Shown: positions 8,100 through 16,393 of the stretch, in pieces | How positions within the stretch are numbered: position 1 is the first letter of the stretch | Layout of the letters: each line of letters starts with the position of its first letter | DNA from: JBELHR01 sp049607205 | Lineage (GTDB): Bacteria > Bacteroidota > Bacteroidia > Flavobacteriales > Flavobacteriaceae | Reading direction: 5' to 3' | Assembly: GCA_049607205.1 (NCBI GenBank) | Contig: JBMYWH010000009.1 | Coordinates: 18,531-82,530, forward strand | Length of the DNA: 64,000 nucleotides | The notes under the pieces: model-generated | What the model was told of the DNA's origin: nothing | Databases searched by the model: none | Seen by the model: only the letters and a program-made list of their open reading frames with translations | Made by a program: the position numbers and the translations under genes

Positions 8100-9108
8100 T
8101 TACCATTGAATGTGATGCTCGCTCGAGAAGGGAGCTGGAATATCCTCTTTGTTCTCTCCAAGATTCTGTCTTAGGTCAATTTCTATTCCTCTTGCTATAG
8201 TGGAGATTGGGACGTCATTTGAAGTTCCTTCGAAAGGGTTTTCTCCAGTTCTTCCTATGCGTTCCATAGTATGGAAGATCCGGGCTACTGCAGTGTAAAA
8301 TAAAATGGACAACCACACAAAATAGCGCCCGATAATAGGATAGCCTTCAGAGATATCTCTTCCTATTTCCGCAAACTGTGGAACCATTGCAAGCGGAAGT
8401 AACATCAGAAGACACCACATGAATAAATGATTGATTGTTGCGTATTGTCTTGGAAATGGAAAATTCTTGATACGCTCAGACTTACCTTGTAGGGTGAATA
8501 GTTCTTCTAAAACTCCTTCGAATTTTAAAAAAGAAAACTCCCAGATTAGGTTTTGGTTTTTCAAATCTTTTAAATGATGGGATTGCAAGTATAATAATGC
8601 GGTTTGCGGATTACCTTTGCTTTGAACGTAGTCCAAGTCTTCTTTTGAAATATAACCTTGGAGCGCCTCTTGTAGGGAGGTCACCCTTTCCGGTATGTTC
8701 ATATTCCACTCCTTATTTGTCTCTTTATTGGGCGGTTAGCCACGCGATATGTCTATAGGTAAGTATTCGGATTTGTTCTTGAATTTTAGACTCTGAAATG
8801 GGTTCAGACGATCGGTTTTCGATGAAATCTTGACTGTATATTCCAAAAGTTCTAGAAGTATTTACAATACCTCCCCATATCTTTCGTGCTTCCCATATTC
8901 TGCCATAGACTGAATTGTTTTGGAAACCAATTACAAAGGATACTGCTGTACCAATAAGGGCAATTGCAGTCCAAGGAATTCTAAGCCACTGCAGATCTAA
9001 AAAGAAATATAGAGAAACCCAGATGCAACAGTAAATAATAAAAAAGGCAGATTCAAATCGAGTCTAAACTATGACTTCTGGTAGGGTATAGATATTCCTA
9101 GTATACAT
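8100..9108 (-). pseudogene. Bestrophin-family (UPF0187) channel gene, broken by a stop and a frameshift
   Basis: Two pieces of one bestrophin-like chloride-channel protein lie here. The upstream piece starts at ATG 9108 (MYTRNIYTLPEVIV), meets TAG at 9066-9064, and continues in frame as TRFESAFF through GFQNNSVYGRIWEARK, the bestrophin selectivity-filter region, to RHIAWLTAQ and TAA at 8727-8725. The rest continues in the next frame from about 8720: an intact 200-codon frame from ATG 8702, with an LFMWCLLMLLPLAM helix and an FHTMERIGRTGENPFEG segment typical of the family's C-terminal half. Removing one base near 8727 joins the halves without loss. So a nonsense codon and a +1 shift disrupt the gene. 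It may be a true pseudogene or contain sequence errors. The 200-codon part alone lacks the pore region. Confidence 0.8.
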
Positions 9109-9148
9109 ACAATTATGATTAAGTTGATTACACTAAGATACAAAACAA

Positions 9149-9535
9149 TTAGCTTAGAACTTGCTGATTAAAAAGTCTTTCGAGTTCTTGCTCAGGATCA
9201 GATGTCATTCCACTATGGGTAGGAGAGCTTTGAATCACCGTACTTCTACATGCAGCGAGCCACCTAAATCGATCAGAAACTTCCATTTCTCCTATGCGAC
9301 CACCAGATTTCCCACCTTTAGAAATGAGTTCCCAAGCTTTGAGGTACTGTTCCAATTGCTCTAGATTTAATTCCGATTTAAAGGCATCTAACTTATTAGA
9401 GTCGATGGAATATTTAATTCCTATAAAACGCTTGCGCTTTGAAAACACTAGGACACCTACATTGAAGAACTCTTCGCGTTCTACGCGAGGGACTACTCTT
9501 ATAATGGCATATTCAAAAGTTACTTTATCTTGCAT
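9149..9535 (-). CDS. DUF3037 family protein
   Basis: This 128-residue protein matches DUF3037: FEYAIIRVVPRVEREEFFNVGVLVF at the N-terminus (split over two strands), a middle IKYSIDSNKL, and a C-terminal RFRWLAACRSTVIQSSPTHSG segment with T-SDPEQELERLF at the end. The family is of unknown function and often sits beside a HipA-like kinase gene, as here: its start overlaps the stop of the upstream kinase-like gene by 11 bases, so the two are translationally coupled. It is soluble, with no signal peptide. The close pairing suggests that the two proteins act together, possibly as enzyme and partner; the biochemical role is not known. Confidence 0.82.
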   Translation of the reverse strand: MQDKVTFEYAIIRVVPRVEREEFFNVGVLVFSKRKRFIGIKYSIDSNKLDAFKSELNLEQLEQYLKAWELISKGGKSGGRIGEMEVSDRFRWLAACRSTVIQSSPTHSGMTSDPEQELERLFNQQVLS

Positions 9536-10304
9536 GTTGCGCTTCTTTAATAAGGGTGTCTATTTTCATAACGCGACTTAAAAGAAACTCTAAGTAAGCT
9601 TCTCTCATTTCTTGTGGACTAAGGGTGTCAAACTCGCTCTCTAACCATTCTTGAGGAATAGTATTGATAATTACTTCAAGATTACGGCGATTTAGTTTTT
9701 CTTTTATTTCTATGCTCGCTTGCTCTAATTTTGTAGCTTTTTCAAGTAGAACATGATCTTTAACTAAAGGGAAAGACCGATCCAAATGCTCTTTCCAAGA
9801 ATTCCAATTATGGTGGAAATAAAAGCTTGCGCCATTATCTATAACCCACAATTCCTTATGCCACTGAAGAACATTCGGATTTTTTGCGGTTCGATCGATA
9901 TTGCTAATAATACTGTCCATTAAGACAAGTTTAGAAGCGCTTAAGGCATCCACCTGGGTAACTAATGGGTCGTAGGTAATGGCTCCTGAGAGAAAGTGCA
10001 GTCCAAGATTTAAACCTACACTGAAGCTTAATAAGTCCTGGATTTCTTCGTCGGGTTCTGTTTTACTAAAAGAATCGTCTAGATTCATAAAAACTAGTTC
10101 TGGAACATGAAGTCCTATAAGTCTTGTAATTTCACCTCCAATGAATTCAGATATTAGAGCTTTCTTCCCTTGACCTGCTCCCCTGAATTTTAGAACGTAC
10201 AAGAACCCATCATCTGCCTCTACAATGGCTGGCATTGAACCGCCTTCTCTTAGAGGTTGAATGTATTTGACTACATCAACTGTTCGTATATCTAGTTTTT
10301 CCAT
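9525..10304 (-). CDS. HipA-like kinase family protein
   Basis: This 259-residue protein resembles the kinase fold of HipA. SMPAIVEADDGFLYVLKFRGAGQG near the N-terminus supplies the nucleotide-binding strands with a lysine (VLKF). LVLMDSIISNIDRTAKNPN (about residues 138-156) has the catalytic-loop D-R-T-x-K-N-P-N pattern, and WVIDNGASFYFHH has the metal-binding D-N-G. It is shorter than HipA toxins (about 430) because it lacks the HipA N-terminal subdomain. The overlapping DUF3037 gene downstream is its usual partner. Whether it acts as a toxin, a protein kinase or a small-molecule kinase cannot be told; no HipB-like antitoxin lies nearby. Confidence 0.8.
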   Translation of the reverse strand: MEKLDIRTVDVVKYIQPLREGGSMPAIVEADDGFLYVLKFRGAGQGKKALISEFIGGEITRLIGLHVPELVFMNLDDSFSKTEPDEEIQDLLSFSVGLNLGLHFLSGAITYDPLVTQVDALSASKLVLMDSIISNIDRTAKNPNVLQWHKELWVIDNGASFYFHHNWNSWKEHLDRSFPLVKDHVLLEKATKLEQASIEIKEKLNRRNLEVIINTIPQEWLESEFDTLSPQEMREAYLEFLLSRVMKIDTLIKEAQHAR

Positions 10305-10342
10305 AAAACAAAATTACGAAGAAATCCTTTCTTTCTTAGTTG

Positions 10343-10350
10343 TATCTTTG
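10343..10350 (+). promoter_or_regulatory. Bacteroidota -7 element for the SDR gene
   Basis: TATCTTTG matches the Bacteroidota -7 consensus TAnnTTTG and lies 31 bases upstream of the SDR start codon, which gives a leader of about 25 bases. No clean -33 TTTG was found at the right spacing. Minor support comes from the same octamer before the flavin reductase gene. Confidence 0.55.
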
Positions 10351-10381
10351 TAAAGGATTTAAATAATAAAAAAACACTACG

Positions 10382-11110
10382 ATGGAACACAAAGGATTAA
10401 TTGTTATTACGGGTGCGAGTTCTGGTTTTGGGCTTGCAATGGCAGAAGAATTTTCTAAACATGGATACCCTCTATTGCTTTTGGCTAGAAGAGTGGAACG
10501 AATGGAAGCCTTAGGATTGGCAAACACCTTGTGCAGAAAGGTTGATGTTACCAATAAGGTGGAATTTGAAACCGCAGTAAGAGAAGCGGAAGGGAAATAT
10601 GGAAAAACAGACTTATTGGTGAATAATGCCGGGGTCATGCTCCTTGGGAATTTAGAGAGTCAAGACCCTATGGAATGGAAAAACATGTTGGATGTCAATG
10701 TTATGGGGGTTATGAATGGGATGCAGATAGTAATGAATGATATGAAACAAAGACAATCAGGAACTATTATTAATGTATCTTCCATAGCTGGGGTGCAACC
10801 ATTTGGGAATCACGCAGCCTATTGTGCTAGTAAATTCGGAGTAACGGGATTAACTCGTGTAGCTAGAGGCGAGATGTCTCCGTTTAACGTTAGAGTTCTT
10901 TCGGTTCTCCCTGGTGCTGTAGAAACGGAACTTTTAGGACATACTACAAGTCCAGAAATTATTGATGGATATGAGCAATGGAAGCAAAGTGTGGGCGCTG
11001 TGAATATTACGACTAAAGATGTGGCTCAAACTGTGAGGTTCGCCTATGAGTTACCTCAAGCGGTTTCTTTAAGAGAGATTGTAATTACCGATACCAAGCA
11101 AGATGCTTAA
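10382..11110 (+). CDS. Short-chain dehydrogenase/reductase (SDR)
   Basis: This 242-residue classical SDR has the NAD(P)-binding TGASSGFG at residues 10-17, NNAGV at about 81-85, a catalytic Ser in NVSSIAG (about 134-140) and the Y-x-x-x-K pair in YCASK (about 151-155). The C-terminal part, with ETELLGH and TTKDVAQTVRFAYELP, resembles YdfG-like 3-hydroxy acid or serine dehydrogenases, so oxidation of a small hydroxy acid with NADP is a fair guess. The basic LARRVERM after the second strand favours NADP over NAD. It is transcribed alone from a leader with a -7 element and ends in a strong terminator. Confidence 0.9.
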   Translation: MEHKGLIVITGASSGFGLAMAEEFSKHGYPLLLLARRVERMEALGLANTLCRKVDVTNKVEFETAVREAEGKYGKTDLLVNNAGVMLLGNLESQDPMEWKNMLDVNVMGVMNGMQIVMNDMKQRQSGTIINVSSIAGVQPFGNHAAYCASKFGVTGLTRVARGEMSPFNVRVLSVLPGAVETELLGHTTSPEIIDGYEQWKQSVGAVNITTKDVAQTVRFAYELPQAVSLREIVITDTKQDA

Positions 11111-11126
11111 TTCTATAGATAAAAAA

Positions 11127-11154
11127 AACCGAAGCATTGCTTCGGTTTTTTTTT
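11127..11154. terminator. Bidirectional intrinsic terminator
   Basis: The stem AACCGAAGC / GCTTCGGTT with a 3-base loop (ATT) is flanked by eight A residues on the left and by nine T residues on the right, so it can end transcription in both directions. It lies between the convergent SDR and PLDc_N genes and touches the stop codon of the latter. Confidence 0.92.
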
Positions 11155-11401
11155 AAGAAACTTCATATCGAGACTCCTTTTCAATTAATTTTCTTCTTCC
11201 GAAGGCAGTGTACATGATAATGCCTATCAAGGGTAAAAAGAAAATTAAGGTGAGCCAGATGAATTTTTCATAAGGGTTAACATTCTTTTCCAATAAATCT
11301 TTTATCAAATATAAGAATGCTGCCAATACAAGTAAAAGAGTCATTAAAAAAAGAGCTTGACTAATTAGGTTTCCTAAAGAATAATCACTTAATACTTCCA
11401 T
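11153..11401 (-). CDS. PLDc_N domain small membrane protein
   Basis: This is an 82-residue protein with two hydrophobic helices (about 15-35 and 47-64). The second is preceded by NPYEKFIWLTLIFFLPLIG and followed by a Y-x-x-F-G-R-R-like tail (MYTAFGRRKLIEKE). This is the PLDc_N module found at the N-terminus of cardiolipin synthases and, as here, alone in small proteins. No phospholipase domain follows. Function is unknown; membrane location is clear. A related small protein is at 62.0-62.2 kb. The gene ends at the shared terminator. Confidence 0.78.
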   Translation of the reverse strand: MEVLSDYSLGNLISQALFLMTLLLVLAAFLYLIKDLLEKNVNPYEKFIWLTLIFFLPLIGIIMYTAFGRRKLIEKESRYEVS

Positions 11402-11507
11402 AGTGGTTTGGTTTTTTTATTGATTCCTAAAGATAGCACAGGTCCATACAAAAAGAAATGATAAAAATCATGTTTTCTATTCAACAGGGTGGAATGAAAG
11501 GACTTAG

Positions 11508-12200
11508 TTAGCCTATTTTTTGCTTTAAGAAATTTCTTAAATCTCGATTGTGACCGTACAGGACCAGAATGTCATTTTTTTCTAAAATAGTATCTCTTGA
11601 AACTACTTCCTGAATCTTGTTTTCAATTACAGTTTTTCCTAGTATACTAGTGACTTCCATTTGTTTCATAGTGGTCAAAATTAGAAGGTTAAACTTTTTT
11701 CTAAAGTTGATGCTTTCCACAGATTTTCCCACGTATTCCTCTGGAAGTTTCGCCTCTATAATAGAGTAGTCTTCGTTAAGCTCAAATGAATCTACTACAT
11801 TATTTAAGCTTAATTTTTTTGCCCATCTTTCTGCCGATTCTTCTTCTGGATGTAAAATTTCTTCTACCCCAATGGCCTGAAGAACTTTGACATGCAATGG
11901 ATTTAAGGCGCGACTAATAAGTCTTTTGGCTCCGAGATTTTTAAATAAGGCAGTGGTCATAATGTTTGCCCCTCTTTTCTCACCAATTGCTACTACCACT
12001 ATATCCGTTTGCTTTAGAGGTAAGCCGGATACTGTAAACTCATCTGTGGCATCCATGCAAATGGTATGTGAAATTTTTTCTTTATAGGCGTCCACTTTTA
12101 CCATATTGGAATCTATTCCGATAACTTCGTTCCCTAATTCTGTGAGTTTTTGGGCCAATGAGGACCCAAAATTACCCAATCCGATGATTATATATTTCAT
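11508..12200 (-). CDS. ktrA: Potassium uptake regulatory subunit, KtrA/TrkA-type
   Basis: This 230-residue peripheral protein gates a KtrB/TrkH channel in response to bound nucleotide. The RCK_N domain starts with IIGLGNFGSSLAQKL, a Rossmann GxGxxG motif, followed by an acidic residue at the end of the second strand (VIGID) that favours NAD or adenine nucleotides. Around residues 110-115 lies VEEILHPEEESAERWA, typical of KtrA. The C-terminal RCK_C subdomain (about 140-230) includes KNDILVLYGHNRDL. The start is 1 base after the stop of the channel gene, so both are produced together as one transport system. Confidence 0.9.
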   Translation of the reverse strand: MKYIIIGLGNFGSSLAQKLTELGNEVIGIDSNMVKVDAYKEKISHTICMDATDEFTVSGLPLKQTDIVVVAIGEKRGANIMTTALFKNLGAKRLISRALNPLHVKVLQAIGVEEILHPEEESAERWAKKLSLNNVVDSFELNEDYSIIEAKLPEEYVGKSVESINFRKKFNLLILTTMKQMEVTSILGKTVIENKIQEVVSRDTILEKNDILVLYGHNRDLRNFLKQKIG

Positions 12201-12201
12201 A

Positions 12202-13962
12202 TTAGTTGATCGTTATTTCCTCTTTAGGATATGTGTAATTATTGTATTTTATCTTTTTGAATACTGCAATCACAAAGGAAAGCATGCTGATTCTTCCAAC
12301 GAACATTACTATGACAAGGATTACCTTACTCACTTCGCTTAGATTTGGAGTTATTCCAAGGCTCAATCCGACGGTACTGTAGGCGGAAACACATTCGAAA
12401 ATAATATCCGAGAGTTGCTTGTCCTTCTCAAAATAAGCAATAAATATTACTGCCATGGAGATCACCATTAAAGATAAAGAAATAATGGCATAAGAGCGTT
12501 TTACCGAGATGTCTGAAATTTCTCTTCTAAATAATTCAATTCTATTTTTCCCTTTTGCCAAACTTAAAATATTCAACGTTGCAATGGCAAAAGTACTGGT
12601 TTTGATTCCCCCTCCAGTGGATTGGGGAGATGCTCCTACCCACATTAAGAAAATTACCATCATCAGCGTTGGATAGGTCATGGTAGAAGAGTCTATGGTG
12701 TTGAAACCAGCCGTTCTGGGAGTGGTTGCACCAAAAATTGCAGTTACTACCTTTCCAATTCCATCATGTGGAGCTAGAGTGTTGTCGTATTCAAAAATAA
12801 AGAAGGCGATACAGGATATTAAAGATATTGTAAGAGTAGTCACCAAGGTAATACGACTGTTTAAGTTGAGAATCCAGGGTTTATAATCTCTGCGTTTGGA
12901 GGAGAAGAAGAATTTGATTTTATATTTGAAATAGGTCAAAATATTCACGACAATTGGAAATCCAAGACCTCCTAGAACAAAGGTGAAAATAATTACAATT
13001 TGTAAGGGATAGTTGAATCGGAACCCAAGGTCGTAGAGACTGGAGCTCAACGTTGAGAATCCAGCATTACAAAATGCGGAGACACTGTGAAAAACCGAAA
13101 AGAAGATATGTTCCGCATTGGACTTAAATAAAGTTGTATCCGTGGTGAAGTAGATCAGGATGGCGGCAACTAGTTCTATACTAAAGGTAATAAGAATAAT
13201 ATTTTTTAAGGTAGAGAAGACTTCCCCGAGCTTTTTTGAACTGGTTATATCCCCCAGTGCTAATTGATTTTCATAAGTAGCTCCTCCCTTGAAGAAATAA
13301 CTGAAATAACTAGCAAAGGTTAAAATCCCTAGTCCTCCAATTTGAATGAGTATCACAATGATTAATTGTCCAAATTTGGTAAAAGTCGTTGCTGTATCCA
13401 CTACGGCTAACCCAGTCACACAAACCGCACTTGTGGAGGTAAACAAGGCGTCCATATAACTAATTCCATTGTGAGTTGCGTGGGGAAGTTTCAGCAAAAG
13501 CATTCCAATAAAAATGATAAATAAAAAACTGACTATAAAAAGTTGAGCTGGATTAAGTACGGTCCTTTTAAAAGTTATTTTTAACTCGGAAAACTCCCTT
13601 AGAAAGGTAAGAATTACGGCCAATTGTATCCAAATTGGGTTTTCCAATAAGAGATCTGTTTCAAATGGAATCCCAACAAACAAATAAAGATAAAATACCC
13701 AAAAGGTAAAGAATACAGATGCTACATCAAAAACTCTCGCCCGTTTATTTAATAATTTAAAATCGTATAAATATCGTAATCCAGTGGAAAGTAGCCCCAT
13801 AATAAGGACGATGAAATAGAATTCATCCAAGAGCAATTGGGATGCTTTGGATTGCGAAAACCCGAAATCGATAATGATAGAAATCAGTCCTAAAAGACTT
13901 ATGATAAATACAAAACGATAATAAATTCTTAGTTTGAGTTGCATGGAGAAATGTATTTCCAT
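12202..13962 (-). CDS. ktrB: Potassium channel-forming subunit, KtrB/TrkH-type
   Basis: This is the membrane subunit of a K+ uptake system. It carries the four filter-like repeats of the Trk/Ktr/HKT superfamily: CVTGLA, NAGFS, TAGFN and TGGGI, in that order, each between two membrane helices. At 586 residues it is about 130 longer than common KtrB; the extra N-terminal part (about residues 1-135) holds four more hydrophobic segments. The ktrA-like gene follows after 1 base. The pair imports K+, probably coupled to Na+, for osmotic and turgor control (family knowledge). Trehalose synthesis and a cation/proton antiporter elsewhere in the window serve the same physiology, although they are not linked. 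Confidence 0.92.
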   Translation of the reverse strand: MEIHFSMQLKLRIYYRFVFIISLLGLISIIIDFGFSQSKASQLLLDEFYFIVLIMGLLSTGLRYLYDFKLLNKRARVFDVASVFFTFWVFYLYLFVGIPFETDLLLENPIWIQLAVILTFLREFSELKITFKRTVLNPAQLFIVSFLFIIFIGMLLLKLPHATHNGISYMDALFTSTSAVCVTGLAVVDTATTFTKFGQLIIVILIQIGGLGILTFASYFSYFFKGGATYENQLALGDITSSKKLGEVFSTLKNIILITFSIELVAAILIYFTTDTTLFKSNAEHIFFSVFHSVSAFCNAGFSTLSSSLYDLGFRFNYPLQIVIIFTFVLGGLGFPIVVNILTYFKYKIKFFFSSKRRDYKPWILNLNSRITLVTTLTISLISCIAFFIFEYDNTLAPHDGIGKVVTAIFGATTPRTAGFNTIDSSTMTYPTLMMVIFLMWVGASPQSTGGGIKTSTFAIATLNILSLAKGKNRIELFRREISDISVKRSYAIISLSLMVISMAVIFIAYFEKDKQLSDIIFECVSAYSTVGLSLGITPNLSEVSKVILVIVMFVGRISMLSFVIAVFKKIKYNNYTYPKEEITIN

Positions 13963-14032
13963 TCTAAATTTAAGAAATATTGTTCACATTAATTCCGTAT
14001 TTTTATAAGAACAATCATTAAAGTTAAACAGG

Positions 14033-15049
14033 ATGAAAAAAGTTTTAGTTACAGGAGTCTCTGGTTTCGTTGGTCAGCACTGTGCTGTAGAGTTATTAAA
14101 AGCCGGATATTCGGTAAAAGGATCGGTTAGAAGTATGGCAAAGGCCGAGCATATAACTAAAAGCCTAGGGGAAGTTGTGGAGACTGAGGGAAGACTTGAG
14201 TTCTGTGAGCTGAATTTATTAGAAGATCGAGGATGGGAAGAATCTATGACGGATTGTGATTATTTATTGCATGTTGCTTCTCCTTATGTAGGCAAAGAGC
14301 CAAAAGATGAAGATGATTTAATTAGGCCGGCGACGGAGGGTACCATTCGAGCTTTGAAGGCAGCACATAAAGCAGGCGTTAAAAAAGTAGTTCTTACCTC
14401 TTCAATGGTAGCTATGCTTGGAGAGATGAATGGTTCGATTCCAATTGAACAAAATACATGGACGAATAGCAATTCGAAAAATGCTTCTGCTTATGTAAAA
14501 AGTAAAACCATAGCAGAGCGCATGGCTTGGGATTTCATGGATGATTTGAAACGTTCGGATCAGATGCAATTGGTAGTAGTGAACCCTGGACCAATTTTTG
14601 GGCCTACCATATCAGGTAACCTAACAGGAGAATCCATGACCATGAGTAAAAATATGATTACAGGTAAGATGCCGATGCTTCCTAAAGCGGGAATTAATAT
14701 GACAGATGTTAGAGATGTTGCAAGAATTCAAGTACTTGCATTAGAAAACGAAAAAGCAAATGGACAAAGGTTTGTAGTTGCTTCGCAAAACGCATATACC
14801 TTTAAGCAAGTAGCGCAAATTCTAAAAGATGCAGGTTATGATAAAGTTAGTACAAAAGAAGCACCGAATTGGTTCTTAAAGTTAATGGCTAATTTCAGCC
14901 CTGATCTAAAAGGGATGAAGCCCTTCATAGGCAGTATTTATGACGCTAATTTAACGCCGACCATGGAGGTTTTTGATTGGACTCCAATCACTATTGAAAA
15001 GACCATGATTGATACTGCAGAATCCATTGAAAAAGTACTTAAGGGTTAA
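14033..15049 (+). CDS. NAD-dependent epimerase/dehydratase, dihydroflavonol-4-reductase-like
   Basis: This 338-residue extended SDR has the NAD(P)-binding VTGVSGFVGQHCA at residues 6-18 and a basic segment (KGSVRSMAKAEH) after the second strand, which favours NADP. DYLLHVASPY (about 81-90) is typical of dihydroflavonol reductase-like, methylglyoxal reductase-like and aldehyde reductase members. The catalytic Ser lies in LTSSMVAM, and the Y-x-x-x-K pair in YVKSK. Such enzymes reduce aldehydes and ketones. The substrate is not known. The 3' end overlaps the convergent DUF3124 gene by 11 bases. Upstream is a plausible weak promoter (TTG 19 bases before TATTTTTA). Confidence 0.88.
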   Translation: MKKVLVTGVSGFVGQHCAVELLKAGYSVKGSVRSMAKAEHITKSLGEVVETEGRLEFCELNLLEDRGWEESMTDCDYLLHVASPYVGKEPKDEDDLIRPATEGTIRALKAAHKAGVKKVVLTSSMVAMLGEMNGSIPIEQNTWTNSNSKNASAYVKSKTIAERMAWDFMDDLKRSDQMQLVVVNPGPIFGPTISGNLTGESMTMSKNMITGKMPMLPKAGINMTDVRDVARIQVLALENEKANGQRFVVASQNAYTFKQVAQILKDAGYDKVSTKEAPNWFLKLMANFSPDLKGMKPFIGSIYDANLTPTMEVFDWTPITIEKTMIDTAESIEKVLKG

Positions 15050-15554
15050 TAACAGGAACTCCTTTAGTAATAAAAGAAATACCTTGTTGTCCATAAGTAG
15101 AAATCATAACTGCTTCAAAAAGGGGTGGGTTTCCACCTTTTTTTGTATGCCAGTCAAATATAAAGTTTGCACCAGACCCCCCTTCTTGATCTTTTTCTTG
15201 AATCACAATTTCTAGTGTCTCTAAGGGTTTGATATAGATAGCTTGGTCAATGTATTGACGAATTACCTTACCTCCAGTGTGATGATAGTCTGCTTTGCTG
15301 AGGTAAACAGTATCCACAGGAGATATATTTCTAATACTGGCAGTAACAGTAAGTGGGAAGCTGCGATCTTCATGAATATGATAGATATGCGAATATGCTG
15401 GCAAATAAGTCGTACCTGTTTCTAATGCTTCTAAGTTTGAACGTGTACTAATTCTTGATTTCCAATCCACTGGTTTTAATTTTAGTTTTTTTTCAGGATT
15501 GGAGCAACTACAGAGTATAAGGACTGAGACGAATAAGGTTAATAAATGCTTCAT
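15039..15554 (-). CDS. DUF3124 family lipoprotein
   Basis: This 171-residue protein has a short lipoprotein signal peptide ending in ILCSC, with Cys16 or Cys18 as lipid anchor. The body matches DUF3124: TYLPAYSHIYHIHEDRSFPLTVTASIRN in the first third (one continuous conserved region), then YIKPLETLEIVIQEKDQEGGSGANFIFDW. The fold is probably a beta sandwich; the function is unknown. It overlaps the convergent epimerase gene by 11 bases and ends an otherwise single-gene unit downstream of a Crp/Fnr regulator gene. Confidence 0.8.
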   Translation of the reverse strand: MKHLLTLFVSVLILCSCSNPEKKLKLKPVDWKSRISTRSNLEALETGTTYLPAYSHIYHIHEDRSFPLTVTASIRNISPVDTVYLSKADYHHTGGKVIRQYIDQAIYIKPLETLEIVIQEKDQEGGSGANFIFDWHTKKGGNPPLFEAVMISTYGQQGISFITKGVPVINP

Positions 15555-15575
15555 ATTTATGCTTTAAAGATAATT

Positions 15576-16157
15576 CTAAGATTGAATAATTCGTTTTCTA
15601 ATATTACTCAAAAATTCTGGAGTAACACCGAGGAATGATGCGATTTGTACATTTGAAATTCGATTGAAGAAGTTGGGATGTCTCTTGGTGAAATCGACAT
15701 ACCGTTCTTCTGCGGTCATACTTATGTTTTGTAAAAATCTTCTTTGCATACCAACAAATGCATTTTCTATAAGAACCCTGAATATGCGGTTAAATTTAGG
15801 ATATTCTACGTAAAGGTTAATTAGATTTTCTTTTGAGATTTGAAGTAATAGACAAGGTTCAAGAGCTTCGATATTCAAATTTGTAGCTTCATCGGTATAA
15901 AAGGTTCCCATATCACCAACCCACCAATTTTCAACGGCAAATTGTATATTGTGCTCCTTTCCTTTTTGATCCATAGAATACATTCTTAAACATCCTTCAA
16001 TTACAAAAGTCATGTTTTTACTCGAGTCTCCGTCTTGGCTCAGATACTGACGTCTTTTAAGTTTTTTTTCTACAAAAGACTGACGCACAATTTCTTTTTC
16101 CTGGGCATTAAGTCGCAGAATGTTGTCAAAATAATCAAGTAGGATATCTATAGGCAT
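15576..16157 (-). CDS. Crp/Fnr family transcriptional regulator
   Basis: This 193-residue protein has a cyclic-nucleotide-binding-type beta barrel (about residues 20-130, including RRQYLSQDGDSSKNMTFVIEGCLRMY) and a C-terminal HTH (about 160-193, NVQIASFLGVTPEFLSNIRKRI). It belongs to the Bacteroidota branch of Crp/Fnr proteins in which the nucleotide-contact residues are not conserved, so the effector cannot be named. No Fnr-like cysteine cluster is seen. It is divergent from a flavin reductase gene, 236 bases apart, and could control it; this is inference. The DUF3124 gene follows 21 bases downstream. Confidence 0.87.
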   Translation of the reverse strand: MPIDILLDYFDNILRLNAQEKEIVRQSFVEKKLKRRQYLSQDGDSSKNMTFVIEGCLRMYSMDQKGKEHNIQFAVENWWVGDMGTFYTDEATNLNIEALEPCLLLQISKENLINLYVEYPKFNRIFRVLIENAFVGMQRRFLQNISMTAEERYVDFTKRHPNFFNRISNVQIASFLGVTPEFLSNIRKRIIQS

Positions 16158-16393
16158 ATTAGATCTTTTAAAGTATTTAAGTGGAAAAAGAAACAGTTTG
16201 CGTCTTTAAAGATACCAAACTACTCGTTGTCATCTCGGATTTTTTGAAAATTTAGAACCCTAAATAAATTAATCAAGATCAAAATTAGAAGTTGTATTAC
16301 AAAAAACCGTCTCTTATTTTATCCGAATAGGAGATGTTTTGAAGGCAGTTTCAGTTTCGTATCTTTGACTTAATCAACAATACTATATTAACC
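16158..16393. other. Divergent intergenic region between Crp/Fnr and flavin reductase genes
   Basis: No reading frame with coding character was seen in these 236 bases. The right part holds the good promoter for the flavin reductase gene. On the minus strand TATCTTTA (complement of about 16208-16215) is a possible -7 element for the regulator gene. There is no strong inverted repeat that could be called a Crp site. Confidence 0.5.
16337..16367 (+). promoter_or_regulatory. Bacteroidota-type promoter of the flavin reductase gene
   Basis: TTTTG (16337-16341) and TATCTTTG (16360-16367) are separated by 18 bases and match the -33 TTTG and -7 TAnnTTTG consensus of Bacteroidota. The start codon is at 16394, which leaves a short leader of about 20 bases. 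This is one of the best sigma sites in the window. Confidence 0.72.

Noticed and set aside
8100..8702. A complete 200-residue membrane protein gene.
   Set aside because: It lacks the pore half of the bestrophin family, which lies just upstream in the adjacent frame with stop codons, so the whole is treated as a pseudogene.
9525..10304. A HipBA toxin-antitoxin module.
   Set aside because: No HipB-like helix-turn-helix gene lies next to the kinase-like gene, and the protein lacks the HipA N-terminal subdomain.
10309..10316. TAATTTTG on the minus strand as promoter of the HipA-like gene.
   Set aside because: It lies only 5-12 bases from the start codon and has no -33 partner, so transcription would begin at or inside the codon; leaderless initiation is not otherwise supported here.
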